Positions 1-8,355 of a stretch of 64,000 bases of DNA are shown here, one piece after another (within the stretch, counting starts at the first letter, position 1; each line of letters begins with the position of its first letter). The position numbers were made by a program, and so were the translations under genes. Under the pieces are notes generated by a model. It had not been told where the DNA came from. It saw only the letters and a program-made list of their open reading frames with translations, and searched no databases. The DNA lies in NCBI GenBank assembly GCA_043777595.1, contig JAYWHT010000013.1:6513-70512 (forward strand), written 5' to 3'. Source of the stretch: JAYVJH01 sp043777595 (GTDB lineage: Bacteria; Bacteroidota; Bacteroidia; Cytophagales; Spirosomataceae).

Positions 1-1620
1 AAGATTGATAATGAGCGCATCGTCAGAGCCTTTCTTGATGGTTCGGCTTATTTCTTTGTATATTGTTTTGGTCAATGGCAAGATACTATTTCTACTAAAA
101 ACCGTTTCGCAGCGCGTCGAATTATTGTTCAAGTCGTCCACTTCAATACAAATATCTTCGGGTAGCGGCTGGCCATATAAATTAAACAATCCCTGCGAAA
201 TCACTACCTCATCGACCGCTACAGCCACAGGGTTGTTTTGGGAGTCTAAGACCTTGATTTGAAATGAATTGACACGATTGGGCAACAACAACACAAACTC
301 TCCAAACTTGGCCGTAAGCGGTCTAAGCCCTGAGTCAAAGCCGCCATCGGTACGAATGATTCTGTAAAAAAGTCCATCGCTAAAATTGCTAACGCTCGCC
401 GTAATGTATTCTTCGTTGTCTTTGGTTGAAGTGTTGTAGCCCGTCTTAATAGTTATTTGACTACTGTTTTCTGTGTTACTTACTGGACTTTCAGCGGCTT
501 CTTTTCTGATGTTAATAGGCTTATTGCCAGCAAAAAACGCTGCTCCCACGGCGACAGCCGTACTCGGGTCGGCTTCGGTATTGACTTTAATATGAGTACG
601 GCTACCGATGGTTTCTCTGACATAAGGAATATATGTACTGCCGCCAATCATTATAATCTCTTCAATGTCGGTAGCTATCAGGTTGTTTCTGTCCAAAATC
701 ACTTCGAGCATCAACAGCGTGGCTTCAATACGGTCTTTGATGGTCTGGTTGAGTTCGTCTTGGCTAACGGTCAAAACAATGTCTTCATCAACACCATCTG
801 GCGAAGTGTAGGTAAATTCTATTTCGGTATTGGGTCTGTTTGTTAGTTCTTTTTTGGCTTCTTCGGCTTTGAGTAGCAAGATATAGTACAATTTCTCATA
901 GCTACTACTTTTTGTCCCAATCTGTTCGGCGAGTGCAGTGTTTCCTGTTTGTTGTATTAGTTTTGGTACAATTATTTTCATTACCAGCGAATGATCAAAA
1001 TCCATACCACCCAAATAGTTATCGCCTTGGTGATCTATCACACGCATTTCGCTGTTGTCAATGCCTACCAAAGCTACGTCAAAAGTACCACCGCCGAGGT
1101 CATAAACTATCCATTTACCTTTTTCTGTGTCCGACAATAAATGTTTGTTAAAAAATGCCAACGAAGCCGCAATCGGTTCTTGCAAAAGTACCACTTCGTC
1201 AAAGCCAGCCTCATAGCCTGCTTGCTTAGTTGCATTGCTCTGGACTGTATCAAAACTGGCAGGAATCGTAACAACAATGCTCTTAGGAATATCGCCAGTG
1301 TGAATAAAATTTTTGAGTTCTTTCAACACCAATGCCGACAGCTCGATGGGCGAGATAGTTGTGTTTTTGGACTGAATCGTATAGTTTTCGTCTGTTCCCA
1401 TCTTGCGTTTGAAACTCCCAAAAACATTGAGCGGGTCTTTGAGTAGCCATTCACGGGCTTTGTCGCCAACTATTATTCGTTCGCCTCTAAATGCCACACA
1501 ACTCGGTAGCGTTTCTTTGAGGCCAACTGGGTTTTTGAAAACTTCGACATTTGCACCCACAAAACGAGCTATCAGTGAGTTGGTTGTACCTAAGTCTATT
1601 CCAAAATTGATGGTTTGCAT
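1..1620 (-). CDS. Hsp70-family chaperone ATPase (partial, C-terminus beyond left edge)
   Basis: About 540 residues are visible, open from ATG 1618-1620 to the window edge, so the end of the protein is missing. The Hsp70 nucleotide-binding domain is clear: GIDLGTTNS near residues 6-14, YDLGGGTFDVAL near 171-182, GGMDFDHSL, and MIGGSTYIPYVRE near 324-336 followed by DPSTAVAVGA. The remaining visible part is the start of the substrate-binding region. The family uses ATP-driven cycles to bind and release unfolded polypeptides in the cytoplasm. It is less standard in sequence than a housekeeping DnaK and has no dnaJ or grpE beside it, so I call it an Hsp70 paralogue rather than dnaK. Confidence 0.88.
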   Translation of the reverse strand, partial: MQTINFGIDLGTTNSLIARFVGANVEVFKNPVGLKETLPSCVAFRGERIIVGDKAREWLLKDPLNVFGSFKRKMGTDENYTIQSKNTTISPIELSALVLKELKNFIHTGDIPKSIVVTIPASFDTVQSNATKQAGYEAGFDEVVLLQEPIAASLAFFNKHLLSDTEKGKWIVYDLGGGTFDVALVGIDNSEMRVIDHQGDNYLGGMDFDHSLVMKIIVPKLIQQTGNTALAEQIGTKSSSYEKLYYILLLKAEEAKKELTNRPNTEIEFTYTSPDGVDEDIVLTVSQDELNQTIKDRIEATLLMLEVILDRNNLIATDIEEIIMIGGSTYIPYVRETIGSRTHIKVNTEADPSTAVAVGAAFFAGNKPINIRKEAAESPVSNTENSSQITIKTGYNTSTKDNEEYITASVSNFSDGLFYRIIRTDGGFDSGLRPLTAKFGEFVLLLPNRVNSFQIKVLDSQNNPVAVAVDEVVISQGLFNLYGQPLPEDICIEVDDLNNNSTRCETVFSRNSILPLTKTIYKEISRTIKKGSDDALIINL

Positions 1621-1689
1621 TTATAATTCTAACGAACAAATAGTGTGAAGAATGTGTAAACTCAATGCTCGGTTGCCTGAATTTTGAGT

Positions 1690-1720
1690 CAAAAATAATA
1701 GAAAAAGCTGAGTTGTGCAA
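1690..1720 (-). promoter_or_regulatory. Bacteroidota-type promoter for the Hsp70-family gene
   Basis: On the minus strand TTG (1718-1720) is followed after 20 nt by TATTTTTG (1690-1697), matching the Bacteroidota -33 TTG / -7 TAnnTTTG consensus. It lies 70 nt upstream of the Hsp70 ATG. A second TATTTTTG on the same strand at 1726-1733 has no good upstream TTG. Confidence 0.5.
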
Positions 1721-1779
1721 TTAGACAAAAATAGAAGTGTCGCCGTTGTGATTTTGGTATTTGAGGGATGGCACTCGCA

Positions 1780-1816
1780 CGTTTCTGGCGATACAATCGC
1801 TGAACCATTCCACCCC
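1780..1816 (+). repeat. Left arm of 37-nt inverted repeat flanking the Rpn gene
   Basis: The 37 nt starting cgtttctggcgatacaatcg recur in reverse complement at 2834-2870 with one mismatch. The inner part of this arm overlaps a second, perfect hairpin (1803-1818 with 1827-1842). The two arms enclose the Rpn-type nuclease gene and nothing else. Confidence 0.85.
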
Positions 1817-1844
1817 GAGTCGAAAATCGGGGTGGAATGGTTTT
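1803..1844 (+). terminator. Perfect 16-bp hairpin, terminator-like
   Basis: aaccattccaccccga (1803-1818) pairs exactly with 1827-1842 across an 8-nt loop, and four T residues overlap its right end. It lies upstream of both the minus-strand Hsp70 gene and the plus-strand Rpn gene, so it does not terminate either one. It may insulate the unit or be part of its repeat. Confidence 0.45.
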
Positions 1845-1917
1845 ATATTTTCAGAATAGTTCCCAAAATAATAGTAAAATAAAATGTAATTTTGCTATTA
1901 TTTAATTTTACGCGAAC

Positions 1918-2742
1918 ATGAAAGCAAAATATTTAAACCCATTTACCGACTTCGGATTTAAAAAAATCTTCGGTGAAGAAGCAAGTAAACCACTTTTACT
2001 TGACTTTCTAAATGCTTTATTACCTAATTCTGACAAAATTGTTGAATTGATATTTAAAAACAACGAACAACTTGGACAAACAGACCTTGACAGGAAAGCG
2101 ATTTACGACATATATTGTGAAAACGAAAAAGGTGAAAAATTCATAGTAGAACTTCAAAAAGCAAAACAAAATTATTTCAAGGAAAGAACAATCTATTACT
2201 CAACATTTCCAATTCGAGAACAAGCTGAAAAAGGAGAATGGAATTACAACTTAAAAGCAGTTTACTGTATTGGAATTTTAGACTTTACATTTGACGACTA
2301 CGAAACAGAACCAGAAAAAAGCGAAGTTGTACATACGATTAAACTGAAAAATCAAAATGGCAAAACATTTTATGATAAGTTGACTTTTATTTATCTTGAA
2401 ATGCCGAATTTTAAGCAGACCGCAAACGAACTTAAAACTCGTTTAGACAAATGGCTTTATTTTATCAAACATTTGGAAGACTTTCAGACAATTCCAACAA
2501 TTATCGCAGATGAGGTTTTTATACAAGCATTTGAGAAAGCTGAACTTGCTAAATTTGATCAAACTGAACTTGCAAATTATGAGAATAGTTTGAAAATTTA
2601 TAGAGACTTAAAAGGCGTAATTGACACAGCGTATTTTGATGGCAAAGCAGAGGTTGCTAGAAAACTTAAAGAAAAAGGAATGGACACAGACTTTATTACT
2701 GAAACTACTGGACTGACTAAGGCTGAAATTGAGAAGTTGTAG
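1918..2742 (+). CDS. Rpn-family recombination-promoting nuclease / putative transposase
   Basis: A 274-residue protein of the Rpn (PD-(D/E)XK transposase-like) family. It opens with the family signature FTDFGFKKIFGEE (about 9-21). The nuclease core is visible as D64 (YDIYCE) and E78-x-Q80 (FIVELQ), followed by YFKERTIYY. The C-terminus has the family's helical tail and TGLTKAEIEKL ending. Relatives cut DNA and stimulate RecA-independent recombination; some are linked to phage defence. The gene sits alone between 37-nt inverted repeats (1780-1816 and 2834-2870), and TAATTTTG at 1887-1894 is a plausible -7 element. The catalytic residues look intact, so it is probably functional. Confidence 0.85.
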   Translation: MKAKYLNPFTDFGFKKIFGEEASKPLLLDFLNALLPNSDKIVELIFKNNEQLGQTDLDRKAIYDIYCENEKGEKFIVELQKAKQNYFKERTIYYSTFPIREQAEKGEWNYNLKAVYCIGILDFTFDDYETEPEKSEVVHTIKLKNQNGKTFYDKLTFIYLEMPNFKQTANELKTRLDKWLYFIKHLEDFQTIPTIIADEVFIQAFEKAELAKFDQTELANYENSLKIYRDLKGVIDTAYFDGKAEVARKLKEKGMDTDFITETTGLTKAEIEKL

Positions 2743-2833
2743 GACGCAAAATGCACTGTGCCTAACATTGTATTTATGAAAAAGGGGGCAGCCGTAAGTA
2801 ATTGTACATCACGCTCACCCCGATTTAAAAATT

Positions 2834-2870
2834 GGGGTGGCATGGTTCAGCGATTGTATCGCCAGAAACG
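2834..2870 (-). repeat. Right arm of 37-nt inverted repeat flanking the Rpn gene
   Basis: Reverse complement of 1780-1816 with a single mismatch. Like the left arm it is joined to a small hairpin (2816-2824 with 2831-2839, caccccgat against attggggtg), so the two ends of the unit have the same architecture. Confidence 0.85.
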
Positions 2871-2908
2871 GCTATCAAATTTACAAGCAAAACGAGACAA
2901 TTTTATTC

Positions 2909-2977
2909 TTATCGGTGGTACGGTTGATATAAAACTTTGTTTATGAGATAGTTATACTTAAACCATGCCACCGATAA
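2909..2977. repeat. Imperfect inverted repeat downstream of recQ
   Basis: ttatcggtggtacggtt (2909-2925) pairs with aaccatgccaccgataa (2961-2977) with two mismatches over a 35-nt loop. A similar unit, aatcggtggcacggttt, occurs once more near 60198-60214. It lies just beyond the recQ stop and may end that transcript or be a small dispersed repeat. Confidence 0.5.
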
Positions 2978-3000
2978 CAACCCATATATAAGTCAGACCG

Positions 3001-5232
3001 TTAATTGGCTACTTCCGACATAAACTTGATACGCATCAGCCTAATTTCGTCGTCTGTCATGTCGTCGGCTTCAAACTCAATTTTAGCGTCTTCGATACTA
3101 TCAGATTCGGCAGCCATAAAGTACGTGAATATTTCTTTTTGGCGGTCTCTGTCCATAATCTGATTGATGTAATAATCTAAATTTAGTTTTGTACCTGCAA
3201 AGCAAATATGCTCAACTTCTTGAATCAAGTCGCTCATTGACATATCTTTTGACTGTGCGATTTCTTCTAAATCTACTTTTCGGTCAATTTGCTGAATAAT
3301 AAAAATCTTAACCTTCGACTTGTTGGCATTTTGTTTTACTACTACATCTTTGGCTGTTTCGATGTCGTTTTCTTCTACATATTTAGTAATGGCATCAATA
3401 AAATCTTTACCAAACTTATGTACTTTTCCCATACCCACGCCATTGATTTGAGCCATTTCCTGTATCGTTGTCGGATAGGTCGTTGCCATTTCTTCGAGCG
3501 ATGGGTCCTGAAATATAACGTAAGGTGGCAGGTTTTTGTCCCGAGCCAGCTTTCGGCGCAGGGTTTTGAGTAGCGCAAGCAAGGCTTCGTCATAGGCGAT
3601 ACCACCACTTGACGGAGTCAGATCGTTTTCGTCGTCATCGTTTTTATTTGGATTATCTTCAAAATTATGCTCTTTCGACATCGTAATCGGATAAGGGTCA
3701 GCCATGTACATCTCGCCTTTTTCCGACATTTTCAAAACGCCATAATTTTCGGGGTCTTTCGTCAAATATCCCAAGATAGTTATCTGTCTGATAACCGACC
3801 GCCAATATTCGACGTTGCACTCGTTGATGCCTTCTTCGTTTATTTTGTTGCCTTTGCCATATATTTCTTTGAGTTTGTCGTGTTCGTAGCTGGCCACGTA
3901 CATATTTTCGGTTGCCGTAATGAGGTCGGCGAGGTGGTCGCCGTCAAAACGTTGTTCGGTCTGTAAAACGGCTTTGAGTACCAATATAGCCTCGTTTTGT
4001 ATCTTAAATTTAGTAGTAGGTTTGAGGCAATTATCACAAAAACCACAATCTTTGTCCATATATTCACCAAAATAACCGAGCAACTGTCGCCTTCTGCACA
4101 TTCCCATGTTAGAGTAGGCCGTCATTTCGCCGAGTAGGTGCCGGGCGTTGTCTCGTTCGGTTACTGATTTGTCTTTATTAAATTTTTCGAGTTTGTTAAT
4201 ATCGTCAATACTATAAAACATCAAGCAGTTGCCTTCGAGGCCGTCTCGTCCACCTCGCCCTGTTTCTTGGTAGTACCCTTCGAGCGACTTGGGCGCATCG
4301 TAGTGTATCACAAAGCGTACGTCGGGCTTGTCGATACCCATTCCAAAAGCAATGGTAGCCACAACTATATCTGCATCTTCGTTCAAAAAAGCATCTTGGT
4401 TATGAATCCGAGTTGCAGAGTCTAAGCCAGCGTGATACGGCAAGGCTTTTACATCGTTTACGCTCAGCAGGTCTGCCACCTCTTCTACTGTTTTGCGGCT
4501 CAGACAGTAAACAATACCCGATTTACCTTTGTTATTTTTTACAAACTTAATGAGTTGTTTGGTTACATCTGGGGTTTTGGCTCGTACTTCGTAGTATAGA
4601 TTTTTACGATTAAACGATGTTTTGAAGAGTTTGGCTTCTTCCATTCGCAAGTTTTTGATGATGTCTTGCTGTACTTTGGGAGTGGCTGTGGCCGTGAGAG
4701 CAATAATGGGTAGCTCGGCATTGATGTTGTCGATGATTCCCCTGATTCGTCTATACTCTGGTCTAAAATCATGCCCCCATTCTGATATACAGTGGGCTTC
4801 GTCGATGGCCACAAAAGCGATATTGACTTTCTGTAAAAATTCTAAATTTTCTTCTTTGGTGAGCGACTCAGGTGCAATGTAGAGTAGTTTGAGCGTGCCA
4901 TTGAGTGCATCTTTTTTTACTTTTGTGATTTCGGCTTTGTTGAGTGTCGAGTTCAAAAATTGGGCATTGATACCAAATGCTGTAAGCTGATCTACTTGGT
5001 TTTTCATCAACGCAATCAGAGGCGATATAACAACCGCCAAGCCGTCTGAGCAAATAGCGGGCAACTGATAGCAAAGCGACTTGCCTGCACCAGTGGGCAT
5101 GATTACAAACGTATTTTGATTGGCCATAATGTTCTGGATAATAGCTTCTTGCTCTCCCCTAAACTGACTGAATCCAAAAACGTCTTTGAGTTTTTCTTTT
5201 ACTAATTGATGATTAACGACGGTATTCGACAT
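3001..5232 (-). CDS. recQ: ATP-dependent DNA helicase RecQ
   Basis: A 743-residue superfamily 2 helicase that unwinds DNA 3'-5' in recombination and fork repair. Motif I is MPTGAGKS (45-52) and motif II is DEAH (144-147), followed by the family's CISEWGHDFRPEYRR. LTATATP and the QETGRGGRDG arginine-finger motif follow, then a RecQ zinc-binding cluster (MCRRRQLLGYF, DCGFCDNC). An HRDC domain lies near 545-625 (DKNLPPYVIFQD, LEEMA), and an acidic linker (NPNKNDDDENDLT) precedes it. Length is typical of the long Bacteroidota RecQ. It follows the DUF4293 gene on the same strand after a 49-nt gap and probably shares its transcript. Confidence 0.96.
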   Translation of the reverse strand: MSNTVVNHQLVKEKLKDVFGFSQFRGEQEAIIQNIMANQNTFVIMPTGAGKSLCYQLPAICSDGLAVVISPLIALMKNQVDQLTAFGINAQFLNSTLNKAEITKVKKDALNGTLKLLYIAPESLTKEENLEFLQKVNIAFVAIDEAHCISEWGHDFRPEYRRIRGIIDNINAELPIIALTATATPKVQQDIIKNLRMEEAKLFKTSFNRKNLYYEVRAKTPDVTKQLIKFVKNNKGKSGIVYCLSRKTVEEVADLLSVNDVKALPYHAGLDSATRIHNQDAFLNEDADIVVATIAFGMGIDKPDVRFVIHYDAPKSLEGYYQETGRGGRDGLEGNCLMFYSIDDINKLEKFNKDKSVTERDNARHLLGEMTAYSNMGMCRRRQLLGYFGEYMDKDCGFCDNCLKPTTKFKIQNEAILVLKAVLQTEQRFDGDHLADLITATENMYVASYEHDKLKEIYGKGNKINEEGINECNVEYWRSVIRQITILGYLTKDPENYGVLKMSEKGEMYMADPYPITMSKEHNFEDNPNKNDDDENDLTPSSGGIAYDEALLALLKTLRRKLARDKNLPPYVIFQDPSLEEMATTYPTTIQEMAQINGVGMGKVHKFGKDFIDAITKYVEENDIETAKDVVVKQNANKSKVKIFIIQQIDRKVDLEEIAQSKDMSMSDLIQEVEHICFAGTKLNLDYYINQIMDRDRQKEIFTYFMAAESDSIEDAKIEFEADDMTDDEIRLMRIKFMSEVAN

Positions 5233-5281
5233 TTTGTATGTGGTAATGTTGCTACTATTTGGTTGTAATTTTATGTTGGTG

Positions 5282-5755
5282 TTATCTCATGCGATCTTGT
5301 GAGCGGACAAATTTTTCGTCTTTACGAATAAAACGATTGGCTAAAAAGTTGGCAACAATGGCCGTAATTAGTCCATAAAAACCAATGCCAAACTGCCCCA
5401 TTTCGGCTGGTTCAAACAATGGCTTGGCCTGGCCTACTGCAAAGTACATAACAAGGCCAGTCAGCACTGTCATCAAGATTGAGTTTATGGCACAGAGTAT
5501 GGCTTGTTGAGTACGGTTTTTATATCGAAAAATCGTAAAAATAGCCACAATCGCACAGATTCCAGCCAGCAGGGCAATGTACCAAACGGGCGTGATATTG
5601 GCCGTGATGCCTTGTTGATAGGTGAGTTTGAGCGCCGTTAGGTGAGCAGACTGCGTGCCATCTGTCGAGAGTTTATCCCATATAGGCATGGTCATTACTA
5701 TAACCATAGCCACACCTACGACCGACAAAAACAGAGTTTGTATTCGTTGAAACAT
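5282..5755 (-). CDS. DUF4293 family membrane protein
   Basis: A 157-residue protein beginning MFQRIQTLFLSVVGVAMV, the characteristic start of the Bacteroidota-specific DUF4293 family. Four hydrophobic segments (about 6-24, 56-76, 84-108 and 123-143) predict an inner-membrane protein with a short basic cytoplasmic tail (RKDEKFVRSQDRMR). No biochemical role is established for the family. It lies upstream of recQ on the same strand, an arrangement suggesting co-transcription rather than shared function. Confidence 0.8.
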   Translation of the reverse strand: MFQRIQTLFLSVVGVAMVIVMTMPIWDKLSTDGTQSAHLTALKLTYQQGITANITPVWYIALLAGICAIVAIFTIFRYKNRTQQAILCAINSILMTVLTGLVMYFAVGQAKPLFEPAEMGQFGIGFYGLITAIVANFLANRFIRKDEKFVRSQDRMR

Positions 5756-5799
5756 ACTAAAATAGAGTAATTTATTAGGTTTTAAATTTGGTTGTCAAA

Positions 5800-5807
5800 C
5801 AAAGATA
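5800..5807 (-). promoter_or_regulatory. Candidate -7 element of the DUF4293-recQ operon
   Basis: TATCTTTG on the minus strand matches TAnnTTTG and is 45 nt upstream of the DUF4293 start. No well-spaced TTG is visible, so support is partial. Confidence 0.35.
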
Positions 5808-5834
5808 CGAACCGAAGGGCAATTTTGAAAGCAA

Positions 5835-6686
5835 CTAATACCCAAACTTTTTATCTTTGCTTGTATCAGAGTCTTTCATCCACGTGAGTTTATCGTAAGG
5901 AATCTCTTGTCCAATCTCTTTTCTGACTCTGGCAATAATGTCTTCGATGGTTGCATCTTTGTCAAATCTGATGGGTGCGCTAAACTTTACTGATAGTATT
6001 GTATTCGGTTTTTTGAGGCGTAGTCCTTTTTTGTCGAATGCTCGCCGAAAGCCATTGATAACCACTGGCACTACGATTGGGTCGTTTTCTTTTATCAAAT
6101 AGCCCGTTCCTTTTCTGACGGGTGCATAAGGGCTGGTTGTGCCTTGTGGGAAGCTCACTATCCAGCCGTGTTTGAGTGCCATACCAATTTTGTCGCCCGC
6201 CGAAGTATCTAATTCTCGATTTGTATTTTTGCCCTCAGCTCTCCACGACCGTTCAACTGTAATGGCCCCTGCCAAACTAAAAATACGAGGAATGAACCCC
6301 GATTTCATGGTTTCGCCAGCGGCCACATAGTAGCTTCTGGCTCGGGGCGACAGTAAATAAAGCGGCGGTACGATGGTATTTTTAAAACCCCATTTGAGGC
6401 TACAAAATATTTGATAAAGTGCCATCACATCAGCAAAATAAGTCTGGTGATTTGACAAAAACAATACATTACATTCGGGCAGGTCTTCCAAATATTCTGT
6501 GCCTTCTATTCTTATTCTGTTCATGACCGTGAGCCGCCAGTAGGTTATCCAGCCCAAGGTAAAAATAGCAAAACGCTTGATTAAGAGCGAGTTATTGAAA
6601 GGATCTTTTTCAAATAGCCCCAAAAAGTCCAAAGGCATTAGCCATTTGGGTAACCAGCTAAACTGGGTAGGAACGAGTTCTTGCAT
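5835..6686 (-). CDS. 1-acyl-sn-glycerol-3-phosphate acyltransferase-like protein (PlsC family)
   Basis: A 283-residue membrane-associated acyltransferase. The catalytic HX4D box is NHQTYFAD (79-86), and the acceptor-binding block is FPQGTTS (179-185), a Q variant of the usual FPEGT. VVPVVINGF near 205-213 is a further family block. The reaction expected is acyl transfer to lysophosphatidate or a related lysolipid in phospholipid synthesis. A hydrophobic segment near 38-52 would anchor it to the inner membrane. It lies 12 nt downstream of the alpha/beta hydrolase gene, so the two are probably one operon. The substrate cannot be told from sequence, since Bacteroidota carry several PlsC paralogues, including ones acting on ornithine lipids. 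Confidence 0.85.
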   Translation of the reverse strand: MQELVPTQFSWLPKWLMPLDFLGLFEKDPFNNSLLIKRFAIFTLGWITYWRLTVMNRIRIEGTEYLEDLPECNVLFLSNHQTYFADVMALYQIFCSLKWGFKNTIVPPLYLLSPRARSYYVAAGETMKSGFIPRIFSLAGAITVERSWRAEGKNTNRELDTSAGDKIGMALKHGWIVSFPQGTTSPYAPVRKGTGYLIKENDPIVVPVVINGFRRAFDKKGLRLKKPNTILSVKFSAPIRFDKDATIEDIIARVRKEIGQEIPYDKLTWMKDSDTSKDKKFGY

Positions 6687-6698
6687 AGTTGAAAAGGT

Positions 6699-7472
6699 TT
6701 ATTCTGTTTCTACAATCTCGTATTTTGTCAAAAACGACTGCAACAGTTCGTTAAATCGTTGCGGGTGTTCCATCATCGGTGCGTGGCAACATTTATCTAT
6801 AAATCGCAGTTCTGAGTTTTCGATGAGCCGATTGAACTCGTAAGCCACATTGGGCGGTGTAATAGTGTCATTCAGTCCCCAAACCAACAGCGTGGGTACT
6901 TTGAGGTTGTGTAAGTCTCGTGCCACATTTGTACGTTGAGCCGACTTTGCTATGCCGACAATGCTCATACAACGTTGGTTGGATGCCAGCGTCGTAAAAA
7001 CCTCGTCTATCAGTGCAGTCGTGGCTACCTTGGGGTCATAAAAAGTATAAGCTACACGTTCTGAAACAAAGTCATAGCTACCTCGCTTGGGGTACGAGCC
7101 ACCCATTCCATTTTCAAAAAGCCCCGAGCTGCCTGTCAACACCAATCGTTGTACTTGGTCGGGGTGTTTGAGTACATACAAAAGCCCAATATGGCCGCCG
7201 AGTGAGTTACCGATGAGGGTCAATTCGGATAGGTTTTTGAGAGCTACAAATTCTTCTACAAACTCAACGAGTTTTTCTAAACCTGCCTCCCGAGGCGGTA
7301 GCTCATAAATTGGTAATATCGGAATGATGACCCTATAATTTGCTTTAAAACCCCTAATCACGTCGTCCCAGTTGCTCAATGCTCCAAACAGTCCGTGCAA
7401 TAGTAGTAAGGTTTCGCCTTGACCTTCGTCAATATATTTAAAATTTTGTTTTTCTTTAATAGTATAATTCAT
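6699..7472 (-). CDS. Alpha/beta-fold hydrolase
   Basis: A 257-residue single-domain hydrolase. The oxyanion-hole HG is at 26-27 (LLLLHGLFG), the nucleophile elbow is GNSLGG (S90), and the acid and base are consistent with D202 (WGLNDTITPP) and H230 (CCHAPMMEHP). There is no signal peptide, so it acts in the cytoplasm. The closest general types are carboxylesterases and MhpC/BioH-like C-C hydrolases; the substrate is not identifiable. It precedes the PlsC-like gene by 12 nt, which fits a lipid-related role but does not prove it. Confidence 0.85.
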   Translation of the reverse strand: MNYTIKEKQNFKYIDEGQGETLLLLHGLFGALSNWDDVIRGFKANYRVIIPILPIYELPPREAGLEKLVEFVEEFVALKNLSELTLIGNSLGGHIGLLYVLKHPDQVQRLVLTGSSGLFENGMGGSYPKRGSYDFVSERVAYTFYDPKVATTALIDEVFTTLASNQRCMSIVGIAKSAQRTNVARDLHNLKVPTLLVWGLNDTITPPNVAYEFNRLIENSELRFIDKCCHAPMMEHPQRFNELLQSFLTKYEIVETE

Positions 7473-7692
7473 AACGAGACTTAAAACGGTGCTGCAAATT
7501 GTCTTTATTTTAAATCCAAAACCAGATAATTTTCAAAAGATTATCAAATATGCTTGTTTTTATTGAGTTTTGAAAAAATAATCACCCTTTTTGGCATAAC
7601 ATTTTTATTAAAAAGACTATCTAAATTTACAAATCGTTTAGCTTTGTGGCACCGTAAGTATGTACGAGACGCTCATTTATTCATAATTTTCA

Positions 7693-8262
7693 ATGCAACA
7701 ATTTATTAGTTTTATCAACAAGCCTATCTTAAAAATATCCCTACTGTTTGGCGTGATTACGGCGGCCTTGGCGTTTAGTTATTTTTTAGTTTTGTATTTT
7801 CTCAAAATTCAGCCTCTCAGTAAAAACATCAGAGTACCCGATTTTGGGTTTTACATTGCTACAATGGCCACCGCCACATGGTACTATCGTCGGCGTGTAG
7901 GCAATGGGCTACTGCATTTGTGGGAAGCACTCACGATATGCTATGTCGTCAATTCGATGGGGGCTTTGCTCACAGGCTGGCTCATTTACGGTTTTGTTTC
8001 GCTCATCGACCCTACGTTGTTTTCAGGCTATTTGGACGAGTCGTTGCAATTACTGACAAGCGACAAAGCCAATTTAGTAAAAACAATCGGTGCCGCCGAA
8101 TACCAAAAAATGTACAATGAAGTAAGCCATAACACGCCCAGCGTATTGATTTCGGACGAATTTGGCAAGAAATCTCTGATGGCCGTCTTACCTATTATCA
8201 TCATCTCGCTTTTACTCAGACGACAAGACTACGGTGTCAATCAAATACCCAAATCTAAATAG
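7693..8262 (+). CDS. DUF4199 family membrane protein
   Basis: A 189-residue protein with four predicted transmembrane segments (about 14-36, 48-64, 82-102 and 160-176). The family features are the amino-terminal LKISLLFGVITA segment and the long hydrophilic loop between helices three and four, ending YQKMYNEVSHNTPSVLISDE before the last helix. DUF4199 is widespread in Bacteroidota and has no known function. The 220-nt gap separating it from the divergent hydrolase gene carries no other recognisable gene. Confidence 0.75.
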   Translation: MQQFISFINKPILKISLLFGVITAALAFSYFLVLYFLKIQPLSKNIRVPDFGFYIATMATATWYYRRRVGNGLLHLWEALTICYVVNSMGALLTGWLIYGFVSLIDPTLFSGYLDESLQLLTSDKANLVKTIGAAEYQKMYNEVSHNTPSVLISDEFGKKSLMAVLPIIIISLLLRRQDYGVNQIPKSK

Positions 8263-8321
8263 TTGAAACAATAACTGTCAGAATCCAGTTAAATGCTGAA
8301 ACGATTTTGCTGATAATTGCG

Positions 8322-8329
8322 TAAATTTG
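8322..8329 (+). promoter_or_regulatory. Candidate -7 element of the desaturase gene
   Basis: TAAATTTG matches TAnnTTTG and is 27 nt upstream of the ATG at 8356. If real, it rules out the in-frame TTG at 8317 as a start, because that codon would lie upstream of transcription. Confidence 0.4.
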
Positions 8330-8355
8330 CATTAGACTACAAAAAAATAAAAACA

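Noticed and set aside
1..1620. Several plus-strand reading frames of 80-130 codons
   Set aside because: They are shadows of the minus-strand Hsp70 frame, which has all the family motifs in order.
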